Below are positions 63,406 to 64,000 of a DNA stretch of 64,000 nt, piece by piece. The position numbers and the translations under genes are program-made. Where the stretch lies: assembly GCA_027339745.1 (NCBI GenBank), contig DAHWNW010000003.1, forward strand, positions 1 to 64,000. The letters are read 5' to 3'. How positions within the stretch are numbered: the stretch's first letter is position 1; the number at the start of each line of letters is the position of its first letter. The DNA comes from Nitrososphaerota archaeon (GTDB lineage: Archaea; Thermoproteota; Nitrososphaeria; Nitrososphaerales; Gagatemarchaeaceae). The notes under the pieces are model-generated. The model did not search any database. It was not told the origin of the DNA and saw nothing but the letters and a program-made list of their open reading frames with translations.

Positions 63406-64000
63406 TTGCCCAAGATACAGGTGGCGATGTTCGGCCTCACCAGCGAGGCATACAGGCTGGCTGCCGACATCGGCGATAAGGCGCAGGTCACGATCGTCGA
63501 CGAGACCCTTCAGATGGCAATGGAGCTGGAGCCGGGCTTCCTGAGGAAGAACCCAGCCTTGCAGGAAGTGATGGCAGACGAGCCTCTGCTCAGCCTTAAG
63601 CCGCTGGAGCAGGTCCTGGGAGAGGCGCAGGTGGTCTTCTTCACACCTAAATTGAGGCGGCCGTCAGAAGAGACCCTCATCGAAGCCGGCTCCAAGCTGC
63701 GGGACCTGGCGAAGTACCTCTCCAAGGGGGTCAGCCTCGTCAACGCGCTCCCTTCGGGCCCGGGAGGGAACTCTGAGAACATCATGCTCGTGGAGAAGCA
63801 GACCGGGCTCCAGGTAGGCTCTACGCTGACCTATGCGTACATGCCGCTGAGACCGAGGGAAAGCAAGCCGGCGGTGGTGGCGTTCGCCGGCGCCCAAGAG
63901 AAGGGACCACTGCAGAGCCTTGGTTACTCGCCGAGCTCCCAGAACGTCTTCTCCGCCGAGCTTGAATATGCGGTGACTGTGTTGGAGGCGGCCGTAGGCT
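63406..64000 (+). CDS. Unidentified Rossmann-type protein, cut by the window edge
   Basis: The frame is open from TTG 63406 to the end of the window and so is missing from the track. It reads MPKIQVAMFGLTSEAYRLAADIGDKAQVTIVDETLQMAMELEPG, a strand-Gly loop-helix followed by an acidic second strand end, and later EAQVVFFTPKL and PSGPGGNSENIMLVEKQTG. This recalls the N-terminal NAD domain of nucleotide-sugar dehydrogenases, though GxGxxG is incomplete. TTG is preceded by AATAGGA and a TATA-like AGTATAATA. The rest lies beyond base 64000. Confidence 0.65.
   Translation, partial: MPKIQVAMFGLTSEAYRLAADIGDKAQVTIVDETLQMAMELEPGFLRKNPALQEVMADEPLLSLKPLEQVLGEAQVVFFTPKLRRPSEETLIEAGSKLRDLAKYLSKGVSLVNALPSGPGGNSENIMLVEKQTGLQVGSTLTYAYMPLRPRESKPAVVAFAGAQEKGPLQSLGYSPSSQNVFSAELEYAVTVLEAAVG

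Overview
This window looks archaeal, most likely from the Thaumarchaeota/Nitrososphaeria side of the Thermoproteota. This is inferred from gene content only. It carries an A/V-type ATP synthase, a bacterial-type complex I gene set with a doubled NuoM, topoisomerase VI, aIF1, aIF2-beta, a RIO1 kinase with a Pno1-like KH protein, an FtsZ-like protein, an Lrp/AsnC protein with a TRASH zinc domain, and DnaK/DnaJ/GrpE. The DnaK system, KatG and complex I suggest a mesophile or moderate thermophile living with oxygen. Many genes have an archaeal TATA-like box about 25-30 nt upstream of the start codon, which implies leaderless mRNAs.

Layout. 1-2300: edge of an integrated element (integrase relic, intact tyrosine recombinase) beside tRNA-Glu. 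2.3-4 kb: an unknown gene divergent from an isoprenyl diphosphate synthase. 4-23 kb: one long minus-strand energy cluster, nuoH-I-J-K-M-L-M-N followed by atpK-E-C-F-A-B-D-(small membrane protein)-H-I. The nuoABCD genes are not here. 23-26 kb: aIF1, two intron-bearing tRNA genes, and debris of mobile DNA. 26-28.3 kb: a channel/RCK gene with a frameshift, inositol-phosphate synthase, and a small membrane protein. 28.3-34.1 kb: top6A, top6B, pno1-like KH gene and rio1. 34.1-38.4 kb: grpE-dnaK-dnaJ, then DUF424 and aIF2-beta. 38.5-43.5 kb: a methylthioadenosine/SAH salvage operon (two phosphorylases, APRT, SAHH) followed by metG. 43.5-47.9 kb: FtsZ-like, MIP18-like, gcvPB, gcvPA. 47.9-52.6 kb: a membrane-anchored extracellular protein, thioredoxin reductase, AmrS-type radical SAM, ZIP-like transporter. 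52.6-61.6 kb: an accessory island with a broken integrase, two dead transposons, an interrupted membrane protein gene, and an Lrp-katG pair. 61.5-64 kb: AsnC-TRASH, tRNA-Gln, DUF354, and the start of a last unidentified gene.

Functional picture. The energy cluster joins proton-pumping electron transfer to ATP synthesis. The salvage operon removes the by-products of SAM-dependent methylation and polyamine synthesis: MTA phosphorylase releases adenine, APRT recaptures it, and SAHH recycles SAH. The rio1/pno1 pair belongs to small-subunit ribosome maturation and aIF1/aIF2-beta to initiation.

Most striking features. (i) Two inteins with LAGLIDADG-type endonuclease motifs sit in essential proteins: NuoI, immediately before the second 4Fe-4S motif, and Top6A, just after the Toprim DxDxWG motif. 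(ii) Three of four complete tRNA genes carry extra sequence in the D-loop, and one also has a canonical anticodon-loop intron. (iii) The conserved N-termini of Top6B and GcvPB begin upstream of any ATG/GTG/TTG, each at a CTG. (iv) An FtsZ-like protein appears to lack the catalytic T7 loop. Several single-base frameshifts occur, and consensus sequence error should be excluded before they are read as biology.
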